Below, piece after piece: positions 1 through 6,393 of a stretch of 8,066 bases of DNA. The notes below the pieces were generated by a model. The model had not been told where the DNA came from. It was given only the letters and a program-made list of their open reading frames with translations, and made no database searches. Where the stretch lies: the NCBI GenBank assembly GCA_002937525.1, contig PTKA01000048.1:1-8066 (forward strand), in the 5' to 3' direction. The stretch comes from Alphaproteobacteria bacterium MarineAlpha10_Bin3 (GTDB lineage: Bacteria; Pseudomonadota; Alphaproteobacteria; UBA8366; GCA-2717185). The stretch's first letter is position 1, and every line of letters starts with the position of its first letter. A program made the translations under genes and the position numbers.

Positions 1-1043
1 ATCGGGCTGTTGGGCAAAACAATCGGCCCCAGATAGGGGTGTTCGAAATTTTGCAGCATACCGCGTTCGTGCATATGCCGGTCATCGCGCACGTCCTTGA
101 GATCGCGGATCGGGGCGACCGGAATTTTTTTCTTGCGCATGATTGCGAACGCTTCTTTTTGCGTGAGACCGCGGCACCAGTCGCCGATCATCTCGTTGAT
201 CTTGTCCTCGTGGGCATGGCGGTTTTTGTTGTCGGCGTAATCCGGATCGCCGATCAGGTCAGCCCGGCCGATCGCTTCCAGGATGCGTCGCCAGTGGTTT
301 TCGGAAACGCTGATTACCGCGATCCAGCCGTCCGAACATTCGTAGCGGCCATAAGGCGTGGTCACGGTGTTGGTTCTGTCGCCACGCCGCGGCGGCAACT
401 TTCCGGTGGCGTGCAGATAGGTGAATTCGCTGGCGAGTACGAAATACATCGATTCCTGCATCGAGATTTCGACCAGCGTGCCGTTGCCGGTGTGTGCGCG
501 GCCCAACAGCGCCTGCAGGATGCCGGCATGCATGTGGATCCCGCCCATGATGTCGCAGGGCGTGCCGCCGGCGCGGGCCGGCGGACCGCCGATTTCGCCG
601 GTCGCGCCCATGATGCCGCTCGACGCCTGAATCGTGTGATCCATCGCCAACTGATCGCGGTCCGGTCCCGACAGGCCATATCCGGTCGCCGAGGCGTAGA
701 TCAGGCGTGGATTGACGCGGGCCAGAACATCGTAGCCGATGCCGAGCCGGTCCATCGTGCCGGGCGCGAAATTTTCCATCACGATATCGGCCTTTTTCGC
801 CAGCGACAGGAACAAAGCCTTGCCGTCATCATGCTTCAGATTCAAAGTCAGGCTTTGCTTGTTGGAATTGAGCATGGCGAAGGCGAGCGGCGTTTCCTTG
901 CCGCCGCCGCGGCGCATGCGTTCCCCGCCCGGCGGCTCGATTTTGACGACATCGGCACCCGCCATCGCCAGCAGGAACGCTGCATAGGGTCCCTGGTATA
1001 TCTGCGTGAGATCGAGAACCCGGATACCTTCGAGGATTTGCAT
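1..1043 (-). CDS. CaiB/BaiF family CoA-transferase (class III), 3' end cut by window edge
   Basis: Class III CoA-transferases move CoA between carboxylic acids through an aspartyl-CoA anhydride in the cytoplasm. The 347 visible residues start MQILEGIRVLDLTQ, the usual family opening, followed by GADVVKIEPPGGE (29-41) and ADIVMENFAPGTMDRLGIGY (85-104). Asp164 in GGTPCDIMGG fits the catalytic aspartate (Asp169 in formyl-CoA transferase). Family members are about 400 residues, so roughly 50 C-terminal residues lie left of base 1. The ATG at 1043 has AGGA 8 nt upstream. It is the last visible gene of the minus-strand operon, 42 nt after the acyl-CoA ligase. Family assignment is firm. The substrate is unknown: CaiB-, formyl-CoA- and succinyl-CoA-dependent enzymes, and the racemase relatives, cannot be told apart here. 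The frame is intact over the visible part. Confidence 0.93.
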   Translation of the reverse strand, partial: MQILEGIRVLDLTQIYQGPYAAFLLAMAGADVVKIEPPGGERMRRGGGKETPLAFAMLNSNKQSLTLNLKHDDGKALFLSLAKKADIVMENFAPGTMDRLGIGYDVLARVNPRLIYASATGYGLSGPDRDQLAMDHTIQASSGIMGATGEIGGPPARAGGTPCDIMGGIHMHAGILQALLGRAHTGNGTLVEISMQESMYFVLASEFTYLHATGKLPPRRGDRTNTVTTPYGRYECSDGWIAVISVSENHWRRILEAIGRADLIGDPDYADNKNRHAHEDKINEMIGDWCRGLTQKEAFAIMRKKKIPVAPIRDLKDVRDDRHMHERGMLQNFEHPYLGPIVLPNSP

Positions 1044-1085
1044 GGCGATGTTCCTGACACTGTGTAATGGACGCTACCGCCGGCT

Positions 1086-2708
1086 TCACCGCCGTACATG
1101 GTAGCCGGCGGCTTCCCGGTCCCAGGCAGTGGCGGTGAGGCCGCGTTCGCGCAGCTTGTTCTTCTGGATTTTGGCGGTCGGCGTGGTCGGTATTTCATCG
1201 ACGAATTCGACATAGCGGGGCACCGCGAAATAGGGCATGCGGGGAACGCAGAAATCGAGCAGATCTTCCGGCCGGGGTGTTTCCGCATCGGCCTTGAGGA
1301 TGATGCAGACCAAGACTTCGTCCTCTCCGCCTTCGCTCGCCTGGACCGCCACGGCGGCCACTTCGGCGATTGTCGGATGTTCCAGCAGCACCGCTTCGAC
1401 CTCGAAGGACGAGATATTTTCGCCGCGGCGGCGGATCGTGTCCTTGATGCGGTCGATATACCAAAGGTAACCACGCGCATCCATGCGGCCGGCGTCGCCG
1501 GAATGGAACCAAAAATTCCGCCAGACTTCGACTGTGCGTTCGGGCATGGCGTTATAGCCGGCCATGAAACAGAACGGTTCCTTGGGCCGCACCAGAATTT
1601 CCCCGACCTGACCGTACGGCAGTTCCTCGTCGGTATCGGGATCGGCAATGATGACTTCGAAATAATCTTCCCGGACCCGGCCCGAACAACCCGCATCGTC
1701 GGGCGCGTCGAAGGGGCGGCTGACCGGAAGATTACATTCGGTCATGCCGAACACTTCGTTGAATTTGGGGATATTGAAGCGGCTGCGCAGGGCCTGCAAG
1801 GTGTCGGCGGTTACCGGCAAGGCGCAGACCATGCGCAGATCGTTATCGGCGTCGGTGGGTTTGGCCGGCTGGCGCAACACGAAATCATTCATCACGCCCA
1901 AAAGGTTGGTCAAGGTCGCCTTGTGTTTGCGGATGTCGTCGATCCAGGTGCTGGCGTGGAACTGTTTCATCAGCACCGCACTGCCGCCGGCGATCATCGT
2001 GGCAAAGGCTTGCATCAAGATGCCCTGGGCGTGAAACAGCGGCATGGCGATGAAATAATGATCTTGGTCCGTCATCGCCAGATCTTCGACCATACACTGG
2101 CCGAACAGATATAGATGGCCATGTGGCATCAGCGCGCCCTTGGACGGGCCGGTCGTGCCCGAAGTGAACATGATCATGCCGATATCGCGGTAGCTGACCG
2201 GGACGTCGATTTCGTCGGCAACGCCGCCCATGATTTCATCGAAAGAACGGATTTCGATCCGCTTGAAGGCGGGCAGGCGATCCGGGTCATAGGCGTCGCC
2301 GGGGATATAGACGGTTTGCAGGTCGGGGACGGCGTCTTCGATATCGGCCAGCCAGGGCAGGAATTCCGGGTCGAAGAATCCGATGCGGGCTTTGGTGTTG
2401 GTCAGCACGTGGGTTAGAAAACGGCCCTTCAAGGCGGTGTTGATGCCGACATGGACCGCGCCGATCCGGCTCAGGCCGAACCAGCTCCACAGATATTCCA
2501 GGCGGTTGTTCAGCATCACCGCTACATTGTCGCCCCGTTCGACGCCGATGGCGGCAAAGCCGTTGCCGACCCGGTTGGATAGCTCATGCGCCATGGCGTA
2601 GTTGTGCATGGGGCCGTCTTCGAATCGAATATACGGCGCGTCAGGGCGCGTTCGCGCCTGGTCGGCCAGAACCTTGCCGACTACCCAGTTGGTCTTGTCA
2701 GCCGACAT
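1086..2708 (-). CDS. AMP-forming acyl-CoA ligase, CaiC-like
   Basis: This cytoplasmic enzyme of the ANL superfamily activates a carboxylic acid with ATP and CoA through an acyl-adenylate. All core motifs are visible in its 540 residues: phosphate loop TSGTTGPSKG (182-191), GMTE (321-324), SGD (403-405), DRIKDTIRRRGENIS (419-433), which includes the hinge region, and the C-terminal PTTPTAKIQK with the probable catalytic Lys513. The general pattern is closest to crotonobetaine/carnitine-CoA ligase (CaiC) and medium-chain or cyclic acid ligases, but the acid is not predictable. The ATG at 2708 lies inside the end of the upstream BadI-like gene (11-nt overlap), with only weak Shine-Dalgarno sequence, which suggests translational coupling. 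With the CoA-transferase downstream, the operon has two possible ways to make the same kind of thioester. Confidence 0.95.
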   Translation of the reverse strand: MSADKTNWVVGKVLADQARTRPDAPYIRFEDGPMHNYAMAHELSNRVGNGFAAIGVERGDNVAVMLNNRLEYLWSWFGLSRIGAVHVGINTALKGRFLTHVLTNTKARIGFFDPEFLPWLADIEDAVPDLQTVYIPGDAYDPDRLPAFKRIEIRSFDEIMGGVADEIDVPVSYRDIGMIMFTSGTTGPSKGALMPHGHLYLFGQCMVEDLAMTDQDHYFIAMPLFHAQGILMQAFATMIAGGSAVLMKQFHASTWIDDIRKHKATLTNLLGVMNDFVLRQPAKPTDADNDLRMVCALPVTADTLQALRSRFNIPKFNEVFGMTECNLPVSRPFDAPDDAGCSGRVREDYFEVIIADPDTDEELPYGQVGEILVRPKEPFCFMAGYNAMPERTVEVWRNFWFHSGDAGRMDARGYLWYIDRIKDTIRRRGENISSFEVEAVLLEHPTIAEVAAVAVQASEGGEDEVLVCIILKADAETPRPEDLLDFCVPRMPYFAVPRYVEFVDEIPTTPTAKIQKNKLRERGLTATAWDREAAGYHVRR

Positions 2709-3489
2709 ATTTTCGGAAATCGGGTTGGCGTTTTTCGTTCAGCGCCTGGACGCCTTCCTTCGATTCCGCAGTTTCATAATACAGCTTCAGCGCCTGCATG
2801 CCGAGCGCGCCAATGCCGCGGATGTTTTCGGTGTCGGCGTTGAATGACCGCTTGGCGATGGCGATGGCGGTCGGACTGCGCTGCACGATCTCCGCACACC
2901 AGGACGCAACCTCGTCGTCCAACTTGTCGTCGGGGACGATCTTGTTGACGAGACCCATTTCAAGCGCCTCGGCTGCACTGTAGCGGCGGCACAGATACCA
3001 GATCTCGCGGGCTTTCTTTTCGCCCACGACATGGGCCAGATAGGCGGTGCCGAAACCCGGATCGACCGATCCCATCTTGGGGCCGACCTGTCCGAAGATC
3101 GCGTTATCCGATGCAATCGTCAGATCGCAGATCGTCGCCAGCACGTTGCCGCCGCCAATCGCATAACCGCGCACGCGCGCGATAACCGGCTTGGGCACAT
3201 CGCGGATTACCGAATGCAACTCTTCGACCGGCATACCGACGGTGCCCCGCGCGCCGTCGTCGCCATACTGACCGTCATGGTCGGATTGATCGCCGCCGGT
3301 GCAGAACGCCTTGTCGCCGGCGCCGGTCAGCACGATGACGCCGATATCGCGGTTCCATCCGGCCTTGGAGAAGGCGTCGATCAACTCAACCGTGGTTCGG
3401 GGGCGAAAGGCGTTGTAAACTTTCGGGCGGTTGATCGTGATCGTCGCCACGCCGTCCGCTTCGTCATACAGGATATCGGTGAAGTCCAT
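2698..3489 (-). CDS. BadI-like crotonase: 2-ketocyclohexanecarboxyl-CoA hydrolase family
   Basis: This 263-residue crotonase-fold enzyme resembles BadI, which hydrolytically opens the ring of 2-ketocyclohexanecarboxyl-CoA to pimeloyl-CoA, and its relative MenB. Visible signatures are FCTGGDQS (62-69), ELHSVIRDVPKPVIARVRGY (90-109), GYAIGGGN (108-115), GQVGPKMGSVDPGFG (133-147) and a C-terminal LYYETAESKEG (236-246). By comparison with MenB, Ser141, Asp143 and Tyr238 match its catalytic Ser/Asp/Tyr, so the site looks intact. The ELHSVIRDVPKPVIA stretch and the absence of men genes favour BadI over MenB. I chose the ATG at 3489 because GGGGAAAG sits just upstream; a TTG at 3501 would lie inside that ribosome-binding region. 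The gene starts 14 nt after the DUF35 stop and overlaps the ligase start. The true ring substrate may be a substituted or fused alicyclic beta-keto acyl-CoA. Confidence 0.88.
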   Translation of the reverse strand: MDFTDILYDEADGVATITINRPKVYNAFRPRTTVELIDAFSKAGWNRDIGVIVLTGAGDKAFCTGGDQSDHDGQYGDDGARGTVGMPVEELHSVIRDVPKPVIARVRGYAIGGGNVLATICDLTIASDNAIFGQVGPKMGSVDPGFGTAYLAHVVGEKKAREIWYLCRRYSAAEALEMGLVNKIVPDDKLDDEVASWCAEIVQRSPTAIAIAKRSFNADTENIRGIGALGMQALKLYYETAESKEGVQALNEKRQPDFRKYVG

Positions 3490-3503
3490 TGCTTTCCCCA
3501 AGG

Positions 3504-3926
3504 TTAAGGTGTGTCCGCAAGTATCAGCAGCGGCAAGGTCAGGTCGTCATCCACGGTCTCGAAGCCGACCCGGAGGGGCGCGCCAATCCGAAGCGAACCC
3601 GGCGGCGCATCCTTCAGGGGCGCGCATAGCCGCACGCCTTCGGCCAGATCGGCGGTGACCAGGGTCAGCGGCAGATCCTTCTTGAAGCAGGGGTGAAAGG
3701 CATGGTGCGAAATCGTCCAGCTATGGATTGTCGCGTGGCCGGATGCTTCGATCCATTCGACGCGCATCGAATAGCATTGATCGCAGACGGGTCGCGGGTA
3801 ATGGCGCACCGTGCCGCAATCGGCGCATGTTTGCAGCAGCAGGCGATGTTCCTTGAGGCCGTCCCAATAGGGTTGGCTGTCATGGCTGGGTGCTGGCCGC
3901 AGGCGGTCGTTGAAGGGATTATCCAT
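3504..3926 (-). CDS. DUF35 zinc-ribbon / OB-fold protein, partner of the thiolase-like protein
   Basis: A 140-residue protein with the two-part DUF35 layout: an N-terminal rubredoxin-like zinc ribbon with Cys34, Cys37, Cys48 and Cys51 (C-x2-C-x10-C-x2-C), then an OB-fold domain from about residue 55 (HATIHSWTISHH, then TLVTADLAEGVRLCAPL and IGAPLRVGFE). Such proteins are obligate partners of thiolase-superfamily enzymes such as Ltp2-ChsH2 in steroid side-chain cleavage and archaeal HMG-CoA synthase/thiolase complexes, where they help bind CoA and connect subunits. The ATG at 3926 follows the thiolase-like stop (TAG) by 4 nt, which implies coupled translation. Upstream in-frame starts inside the thiolase gene give a tail with no family resemblance, so I rejected them. 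Here DUF35 stands alone, not fused to a MaoC domain as in ChsH2. Confidence 0.9.
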   Translation of the reverse strand: MDNPFNDRLRPAPSHDSQPYWDGLKEHRLLLQTCADCGTVRHYPRPVCDQCYSMRVEWIEASGHATIHSWTISHHAFHPCFKKDLPLTLVTADLAEGVRLCAPLKDAPPGSLRIGAPLRVGFETVDDDLTLPLLILADTP

Positions 3927-3930
3927 GGCG

Positions 3931-5082
3931 CTAGTTCCGCATGATGGCGACGGTTCCGTCGCCCATGTCGCCATAACCGGTGACCAGACCGATCCGGGCG
4001 CCTGCAACCTGCGCCTTGCCGCCGTCGCCGCGCAACTGTTTGACCAGCTCCACGATGTGGTTCATGCCGATGATGTGGGCCTGGGACAGCAGGCCGCCAT
4101 GGGTGTTGACCGGCAGGCGGCCGGTCAGGGATATGCCGCCATTTTCGACGAACGCGCCGCCTTCGCCCTTGGCGCAGAAGCCCAAATCTTCCAGCTGACA
4201 AAGCACGATATAGGTGAAACAGTCGTAGATTTCCGCAACGTCGATATCGTCATGGCTAACGCCGGCCATGCCAAAGGCATGCGGCACCGCCTTGGCGGTG
4301 CCCAAAATGGTCATATCGCCGCGCTGGGTGATGGCGCTTGGCTGGTCGGGATGGCCTTCGGCGATGCCCATGATATAGATCGGCCGTTGTTTCATATCCT
4401 TGGCTGGGCCAGCCCCGCTGATGACCAAGGCGGCGCCGCCGTCGCTTTCCAGACAGCAGTCGAACAGCCGTAGCGGGTCGGAAATCATTCGCGATTCCTG
4501 GTGCTGTTCGACCGTCATCGGTGTTTTCATGATGGCGTTGTCATTCAACAGCGCGTGCTGGCGAAACGTGACGGCGATTTCAGCAAGCTGGCGGCTGGTG
4601 GTGCCGTATTGCATCATGTGCCGGCGCGCCATCTGGGCGTAGAGCTGCGCCGGGGCGATCTGGCCGACTGGCATCTCGAATTCGCCGATGGTTCGAAATT
4701 GCGGTAATTGCTGAACCCGCGCGCCGATGCGCCCGCCGGAATACCCGTTGCGCCCGAACGGAATAAGGACATGTCTGGCGACGCCGCCCTCAATCGCCAG
4801 GATGGCCGCCTGGATTCCGGCAATCGCGCTGGCGCCGCCCATCGGCGTCGTCGCCGAGAACCGCAGATCGGCGATGCCGAAATTGGTGATGAAGTCTTCG
4901 GCAACGCCGTCGCCCGACGAATAAGGCACGATGCCGTCGATATCCTTGGGCGTCAGGCCCGCGTCGGCGATGGCCGCGAGGGCGGCTTCCATTTGCAGGG
5001 CAATGGTGCTTTTGCCGGACCCTTTGGTATAGGCGGTCTCGCCGATCCCGGTGACGGCACCTTTTTCGCACAGTGATTTCAC
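3931..5082 (-). CDS. SCP2/thiolase-like protein without thiolase cysteines (putative acyl-CoA aldolase or lyase)
   Basis: A 383-residue member of the thiolase superfamily, of the SCP2/'lipid-transfer protein' branch. It opens with AVTGIGETAYTKGSGK (9-24) and ends with NTHGGLLSQAHIIGMNHI (326-343) and VTGYGDMGDG (367-376). Where thiolases have the nucleophilic Cys in C-A/G-S-G, this protein reads MGGASAIAG (81-89) with Gly83, and the C-terminal CxG motif is replaced by TGYGD. The histidine of the usual GHP motif is matched by His336, and Asn326 and the GG pair are kept. Classical Claisen chemistry is therefore unlikely. Ltp2, which performs a retro-aldol cleavage with a DUF35 partner, is a better model. 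The start is GTG at 5082, with a strong Shine-Dalgarno (GAAGGAGA) 8 nt upstream. The DUF35 gene follows after 4 nt. Confidence 0.88.
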   Translation of the reverse strand: MKSLCEKGAVTGIGETAYTKGSGKSTIALQMEAALAAIADAGLTPKDIDGIVPYSSGDGVAEDFITNFGIADLRFSATTPMGGASAIAGIQAAILAIEGGVARHVLIPFGRNGYSGGRIGARVQQLPQFRTIGEFEMPVGQIAPAQLYAQMARRHMMQYGTTSRQLAEIAVTFRQHALLNDNAIMKTPMTVEQHQESRMISDPLRLFDCCLESDGGAALVISGAGPAKDMKQRPIYIMGIAEGHPDQPSAITQRGDMTILGTAKAVPHAFGMAGVSHDDIDVAEIYDCFTYIVLCQLEDLGFCAKGEGGAFVENGGISLTGRLPVNTHGGLLSQAHIIGMNHIVELVKQLRGDGGKAQVAGARIGLVTGYGDMGDGTVAIMRN

Positions 5083-5109
5083 GGTTATGGTCTCCTTCGA
5101 ATTGCCTAG

Positions 5110-5134
5110 GGCTGAATTATTCCCAATTTCAGCC
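5110..5134 (-). repeat. Small inverted repeat between the monooxygenase and thiolase-like genes
   Basis: GGCTGAA (5110-5116) pairs perfectly with TTCAGCC (5128-5134) around an 11-nt AT-rich loop, starting 5 nt after the luciferase-like stop codon. No T-run follows on the minus strand, so it is not a good terminator. It could be an mRNA-processing or stability hairpin in the 57-nt gap. Modest length means chance is possible. Confidence 0.3.
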
Positions 5135-5139
5135 GAAGA

Positions 5140-6237
5140 TCAATTCGCCGCGCCGCCGACAAGTGGCGCTACCTCGCGCATAGTCAGCCGCATGGACGCT
5201 TCGCAATGCTCGGCAGGAAGGCCGCCGATGCTGCTCCACAGGACGAATTCGGTGATGCCGAAACGTTCACGCAACTGGTTCAGCCGTTGCGCGCAGCCGG
5301 CCGGATCGTCGGCGATGACGGCGCTGTATTTGTGCAATTGTTCGAAGCTCAGATATCCGCCGGCAAGGGTCTTGCGGCTTTCGGTCATGGTCAATTCGTA
5401 GCCCTTGACGGTTTCGGGCTGTCCTTTCAGCGATTGCTGATTGCTGGTCACCTTGGCGTAAAACCATTCGACATGCCTGGCGAAAATACGTTGTGCTTCG
5501 GCCCCGTCCGGGGCGGTAAAGTAGGGCAATAGGATCATCCGTTCGGCCGCCTTGGGATCGCGGCCATGGCGTTCGCATTCCTGTTCGTAGAGCTGTAAAT
5601 TTTCGGCCAGCTTGTCGATCCAGGCTTCGCGGTAGGTCCGGTAACTGAACGGCGAGGCGAGCTGAAGATTCCAGCCGCCGGCCGCCGCCGCCTTGAAGCT
5701 TTCGGGCGAAATGCAGGCCTGATAGATCGGCGGATGGGGTTGCTGGACCGGTTTTGGCAGAACTTCGGTCGGTTGCGCAATCCGCCAGAACGCGCCGTCA
5801 TGGGTGACGCGGTCTTCGGTCCAGGCCTTGACGACGATGTCGAGACCTTCCTGGTACATCTCGCGGCTGTTTTCCATCGGCACGCCAAGACCGATGAATT
5901 CATGGGGCTGATAGGCGCGCCCGGCGCCGAACAGAAGGCGACCATGCGAGAGAACGTCGATCAAAGCGAAGTCCGAGGCCGTTCGCAAGGGGTGGTTGAA
6001 GGGAATGACCACCACCGCGGTGCCGATCTTGATGCGGTTGGTCCGCATCGCGATGGCTGCGGCCAGAACCTGCGTCGACGTGACCACGCCATAGCTGGAG
6101 AACAGATGCTCGGCGATCCAGACCGTGTCATATCCAAGCTGTTCGGCAATTTCGAACAGCCGCAGATCGCTATCGAAACTCTCGACCGTGCGGTCTGGAT
6201 CGGGAATCTGGCTGAGGCTGAAGGTTCCCCATTTCAT
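5140..6237 (-). CDS. Luciferase-like monooxygenase (LLM class flavin-dependent oxidoreductase)
   Basis: A 365-residue TIM-barrel flavin-dependent oxidoreductase of the bacterial luciferase family (PF00296 type). It begins MKWGTFSLSQIPDPDRT and has YDTVWIAEHLFSSYG (36-50), where His44 matches the position of the luciferase alpha-subunit active-site His, then NRIKIGTAVVVIPFNHPLR (67-85) and LSHGRLLFGAGRAYQPHEF (96-114), a typical flavin/phosphate-binding stretch. The family includes FMN- and F420-dependent enzymes, and the sequence alone does not decide which. The ATG at 6237 has AAGGAGA 8 nt upstream. An in-frame ATG at 6309 would add 24 polar residues with no family counterpart. It is the first gene of the operon, facing the divergent intergenic region. 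As the only probable O2-using enzyme, it may hydroxylate or cleave a C-C bond in the pathway substrate. Substrate unknown. Confidence 0.92.
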   Translation of the reverse strand: MKWGTFSLSQIPDPDRTVESFDSDLRLFEIAEQLGYDTVWIAEHLFSSYGVVTSTQVLAAAIAMRTNRIKIGTAVVVIPFNHPLRTASDFALIDVLSHGRLLFGAGRAYQPHEFIGLGVPMENSREMYQEGLDIVVKAWTEDRVTHDGAFWRIAQPTEVLPKPVQQPHPPIYQACISPESFKAAAAGGWNLQLASPFSYRTYREAWIDKLAENLQLYEQECERHGRDPKAAERMILLPYFTAPDGAEAQRIFARHVEWFYAKVTSNQQSLKGQPETVKGYELTMTESRKTLAGGYLSFEQLHKYSAVIADDPAGCAQRLNQLRERFGITEFVLWSSIGGLPAEHCEASMRLTMREVAPLVGGAAN

Positions 6238-6393
6238 CTGTGCGCTCTCCTTGGCGTCATTCGCCGCATTTGCGTTGCCGATGGAAAAGCAGTTCAATTT
6301 TATTCTCACGAATGATTGTTAGATTGTCTATCGTCGATTCGAGGCAAATCGAATTGCTGGAATTTTTACGGGTCGTCGCTGGAGAATTTGAAA
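6238..6393. promoter_or_regulatory. Divergent promoter region between the catabolic operon and the CMD-fold gene
   Basis: This 156-bp region holds no gene and is the only plausible start for the whole minus-strand operon. It is clearly more AT-rich in its middle (about 6290-6330) than its neighbours. On the plus strand a weak promoter match is TTGCCG (6275-6280), 17 nt, then TTTTAT (6298-6303). On the minus strand TAAAAT (6302-6297) could be a -10 element, but I see no good -35 at the right distance, so activator-dependent transcription is possible. A perfect inverted repeat lies at 6337-6354. Confidence 0.45.
6337..6354. promoter_or_regulatory. Candidate operator: ATTCGA-N6-TCGAAT
   Basis: ATTCGA (6337-6342) and TCGAAT (6349-6354) form a perfect 6-bp inverted repeat separated by 6 nt, in the divergent region 40 nt before the CMD-fold start codon. 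Size and placement suit a dimeric repressor or activator of TetR, GntR or IclR type. No regulator gene is visible in the window, and a repeat of this size can occur by chance. Confidence 0.35.

Noticed and set aside
39..1067. 342-codon plus-strand open frame
   Set aside because: It lies antisense over the CoA-transferase, whose minus-strand product matches a known family throughout. The plus frame gives a His/Arg/Ala-rich product without motifs, a usual by-product of GC-rich codon bias.
848..1696. 282-codon minus-strand frame across the ligase/CoA-transferase junction
   Set aside because: It is out of frame with both genes, and its Ser/Arg-rich product carries scrambled traces of them. Both real frames are intact, so there is no frameshift to explain it.
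1098..2114. 338-codon plus-strand open frame
   Set aside because: It is antisense to the acyl-CoA ligase, which shows every ANL motif. The plus product shows no recognisable domain or ribosome-binding site.
2698..3489. MenB (naphthoate synthase) as the identity of the crotonase
   Set aside because: The fold and catalytic residues are shared, but the central ELHSVIRDVPKPVIA region and the CoA-catabolic neighbours fit BadI, and no men genes are present.
3490..3501. Alternative TTG start for the BadI-like gene at 3501
   Set aside because: The TTG overlaps the GGGGAAAG ribosome-binding sequence of the ATG at 3489, and the family N-terminus fits the ATG.
3927..4007. Longer DUF35 protein starting inside the thiolase-like gene
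   Set aside because: The 27 extra residues are out-of-frame thiolase codons. The ATG at 3926, just after the TAG, is the natural coupled start.
6238..6309. Longer luciferase-like protein from ATG 6309
   Set aside because: It adds 24 residues with no family resemblance and no ribosome site, while AAGGAGA is well placed before ATG 6237.
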